Below, piece after piece: positions 62,043-64,000 of a stretch of 64,000 nt of DNA. Within the stretch, counting starts at the first letter, position 1; each line of letters starts with the position of its first letter. The notes below the pieces were generated by a model that had not been told where the DNA came from, made no database searches, and saw only the letters and a list, made by a program, of their open reading frames with translations. The translations under genes were made by a program, and so were the position numbers. The stretch is from Manis javanica (Eukaryota > Chordata > Mammalia > Pholidota > Manidae): assembly GCF_040802235.1 (NCBI RefSeq), contig NC_133158.1, forward strand, positions 44,458,001 to 44,522,000. Direction: 5' to 3'.

Positions 62043-62879
62043 AGCAATGCCGGCAGCCATATATGAAAGCCCAGTTTTCTCCACGTGGGCTGAACACACG
62101 ATGCACTCAGAGAAATCTACACTGCTGGCCTCGCCCTGCAACCAGAACCCATGTCTCAGAGGACAGCCCACAGGAGGGCCTCCTCCTCCACGTCCCCAGG
62201 GCCCCCACTCCCCAAGGTGTGGGAGATGCCGTGGGCAGGGACTGGATTCTCTCCTGAACCCAAACCACAAAGCAGCAGGATGCTGCCTCCTGCTAGAAGG
62301 CAGGGGAGTGTCCTCTTTCAACCACAGGCTCAGAACCACCACAGCCTGGAGCCAGCATGGGCTGGGGGAGGGGCTGTGGCAGGAAGAAAGCCACCACCAC
62401 AGGACCCCTGGTGACCTGCGACTCCTTCCTGGCTGCTGTGGGGGAACGGAAGCCGCCACAGCCCTGGGCCCCACATGGGAGCTGGTGAAGGGAGTGTCAG
62501 TTTAAGGACCAGGACAGAAACCCATTTAAAGGGGGACTGAGGCTGTCCAACTCACCGAACACCCTCCCTGCTGCCTTGAACTGATTGCCAGGACAGAACT
62601 GTCCTCCCCTGGCGTCATTCACTTACATTTCTAAGATTTTAGCCATAATTATAAATCACCAATTGGAAATTGTTGCAATATGTTATTTAATTTATTGGCA
62701 AGCACATGAGATCAAGTTACCCTCATAACACTATACTGCATTTCAGGGATGGGGTTTATTTTTATTTAGGGTGTCATAGTGAAAATCATCAGTTCTGGGC
62801 CTGTGGGTGGAGGCACAGGCTGATTCCAAGGCAAACCAAGGAACTTCCTCTGGGCAGAGTAGTCTGTATCTCCATCACA

Positions 62880-62985
62880 AGACAGTAAATGTGTCAAAAG
62901 TCAACATCCATACGACATAAAGGGTCACTTTTACTCTATACAAATTACACCCTAATAAACATGACCAAAAAAGAAAGAACAGGAA
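62880..62985 (+). mobile_element. Possible old L1 3' terminus
   Basis: GGGTCACTTTTACTCTATAC, AAATTACACCCTAATAAACA resemble an L1M-type terminal segment. Short and diverged. The preceding 62050-62880 has no recognised feature. Confidence 0.4.
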
Positions 62986-63004
62986 GGAAAGAGTATCCTG
63001 GACC

Positions 63005-63190
63005 AGACTGCCCAGCCCTGTCACTTAGCAGCTGTGCAACCCTGTGCAGGTCACTTAACTTCTCTGAGTCTCATTTCTGCTTCTGTAAAATGGGAATGAC
63101 AAGCCACCTACCTCATCAGGCTGCGAGGATTCAATGAGATAGAAACAGTCACAGTGCATGGATATGGTCCCTGGAAGGAATCGGACTGAA
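63005..63190 (-). mobile_element. MIR SINE
   Basis: GTGCAGGTCACTTAACTTCT, CTGAGTCTCATTTCTGCTTC, TGTAAAATGGGAATGACAAG, CTACCTCATCAGGCTGCGAG, a well-kept reverse-complement MIR. Confidence 0.92.
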
Positions 63191-63289
63191 AGGTAATGGT
63201 AAAAGAGGCTCCAAAGCAGGTATCGCCCTCTCTTTTCCATCGTATGTAACCTGCAGTAACGTAAGGGATCAGAAGTACACTGGGCTCAG

Positions 63290-63395
63290 CAATCTGAAGG
63301 CCTGGAGAAACCCCAGCTCTTCCATGTGGCCACAAGGACCTGAGCAAGTGGCTTCCCTCCCCAGGCCTTGACTGCTTCATCTGTTCAGTTCCTTT
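63290..63395 (-). mobile_element. MIR-like fragment
   Basis: GACCTGAGCAAGTGGCTTCC, AGGCCTTGACTGCTTCATCT, a second, weaker MIR pattern next to the previous one. Confidence 0.5.
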
Positions 63396-63404
63396 TTCAT
63401 AAAG

Positions 63405-63452
63405 GATTAAAATAAAATAGTAAGATAAAATACAATAAATAAAATAAAATAA
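63405..63452 (+). repeat. (AATAAA)n-like A-rich repeat
   Basis: AATAAAATA, AATAAATAAAATAAAATAAA low-complexity tract. The 63455-64000 end of the window has a small CpG-richer patch (63680-63885) and no recognised exon. Confidence 0.9.
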
Positions 63453-64000
63453 ACCCATATCTCACATGACTATCATGAGAACCCAAAGAGAAAATACTAG
63501 TGTCTGTGACCACTTTTTCCTAAAGTGTGCCGCCTCTCCCGGTCAGTTATCAAATTATTCAGTTCATTTGAAGCTTTCTGGGCCTCTGATCCCAGCATGG
63601 GTGCAGTTTGTGTGTTTCATACAAGTCACAACTCATGTTCTTTCTGGAAAGAGAAGATGCAGGAGGAGGGTGAGAGGGCTGGGGGCGCCCCGCGGTCCAC
63701 TACTCTGCAGGCTCTCCATGAACCTGGAGACAAGGACGTGTGAATCAGCTCACAGCTGCTCCATTTTACCAACGATGTCGAGTCAAGCTGCGTCCCGCCA
63801 CTCCGGAAGCCCCGCGACACTGGAGGTGCTGGGCCCTCCCTGAGCGGGGGTGTCACCATCCACCAGCCGCATCTGGGCGGCACTCTGAGAAATGCCGTTC
63901 CATCTGCCCAACTTCCTTTTTGTCCTCCTAATGTGTGTCGGTTCCGGGTTACTGCAGAATAAATGTTGATGTAAAGACCACATGCCTTCTCGAGCAGCTG

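Larger units (their letters stand above)
48963..64000 (-). other. PCP4: PCP4 intron 1, partial
   Basis: Sequence upstream of exon 2 on the PCP4 strand to the window edge. It contains an L1 3' end, the chimeric L1-ERV insertion, an MLT1 LTR and MIRs. Exon 1 was not found here, so the intron is inferred to extend past the window. Confidence 0.75.

Overview
The window is vertebrate, and specifically mammalian, nuclear DNA. It holds one recognisable cellular gene, split by very long introns, in a background of ancient mammalian repeats (MIR, L2, MLT1 LTRs, MER5/MER20-type DNA transposons, HAL1, old L1 3' ends). There are no bacterial-style gene arrays. The gene is PCP4 (Purkinje cell protein 4, PEP-19) on the minus strand. 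Exon 2 (48911-48962) and the terminal coding exon 3 (23068-23195) splice in matching phase into residues 4-62 of the 62-residue IQ-motif protein. Exon 1, which should supply only the first three residues and the 5' UTR, was not found and probably lies beyond position 64000.

Layout: 1 to about 22,795 is the 3' flank of PCP4, which in human is the side facing DSCAM. It is repeat-rich and gene-free, with a CpG-dense patch at 21.8-22.0 kb. 22,795-23,195 is the last PCP4 exon. 23,196-48,910 is intron 2. 48,911-48,962 is exon 2. 48,963-64,000 is part of intron 1.

The most unusual object is in intron 1 at about 57,471-61,076. A 5'-truncated L1 3' end on the plus strand runs directly, through an A-run, into endogenous-retrovirus sequence: an integrase C-terminal remnant, an intact transmembrane-envelope (TM) reading frame without a surface subunit, and an LTR-like end with AATAAA and a poly(A) tail. 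The whole unit is bracketed by a near-perfect short duplication at an L1-endonuclease-like TTT/AAAAAA site. It therefore looks like a single target-primed insertion of a chimeric L1-ERV transcript.

Organism: a placental mammal, because MIR, L2, MLT1, MER5/MER20 and HAL1 are all present. I see no Alu, B1/B2, BovB/Bov-tA or carnivore tRNA-Lys SINE. The young L1 3' UTR resembles laurasiatherian types. From memory it looks most like pangolin (Pholidota), but that is a tentative inference.

Together, the only confident host function here is PCP4, a small calmodulin regulator. Most other reading frames in the window are chance or repeat-derived.
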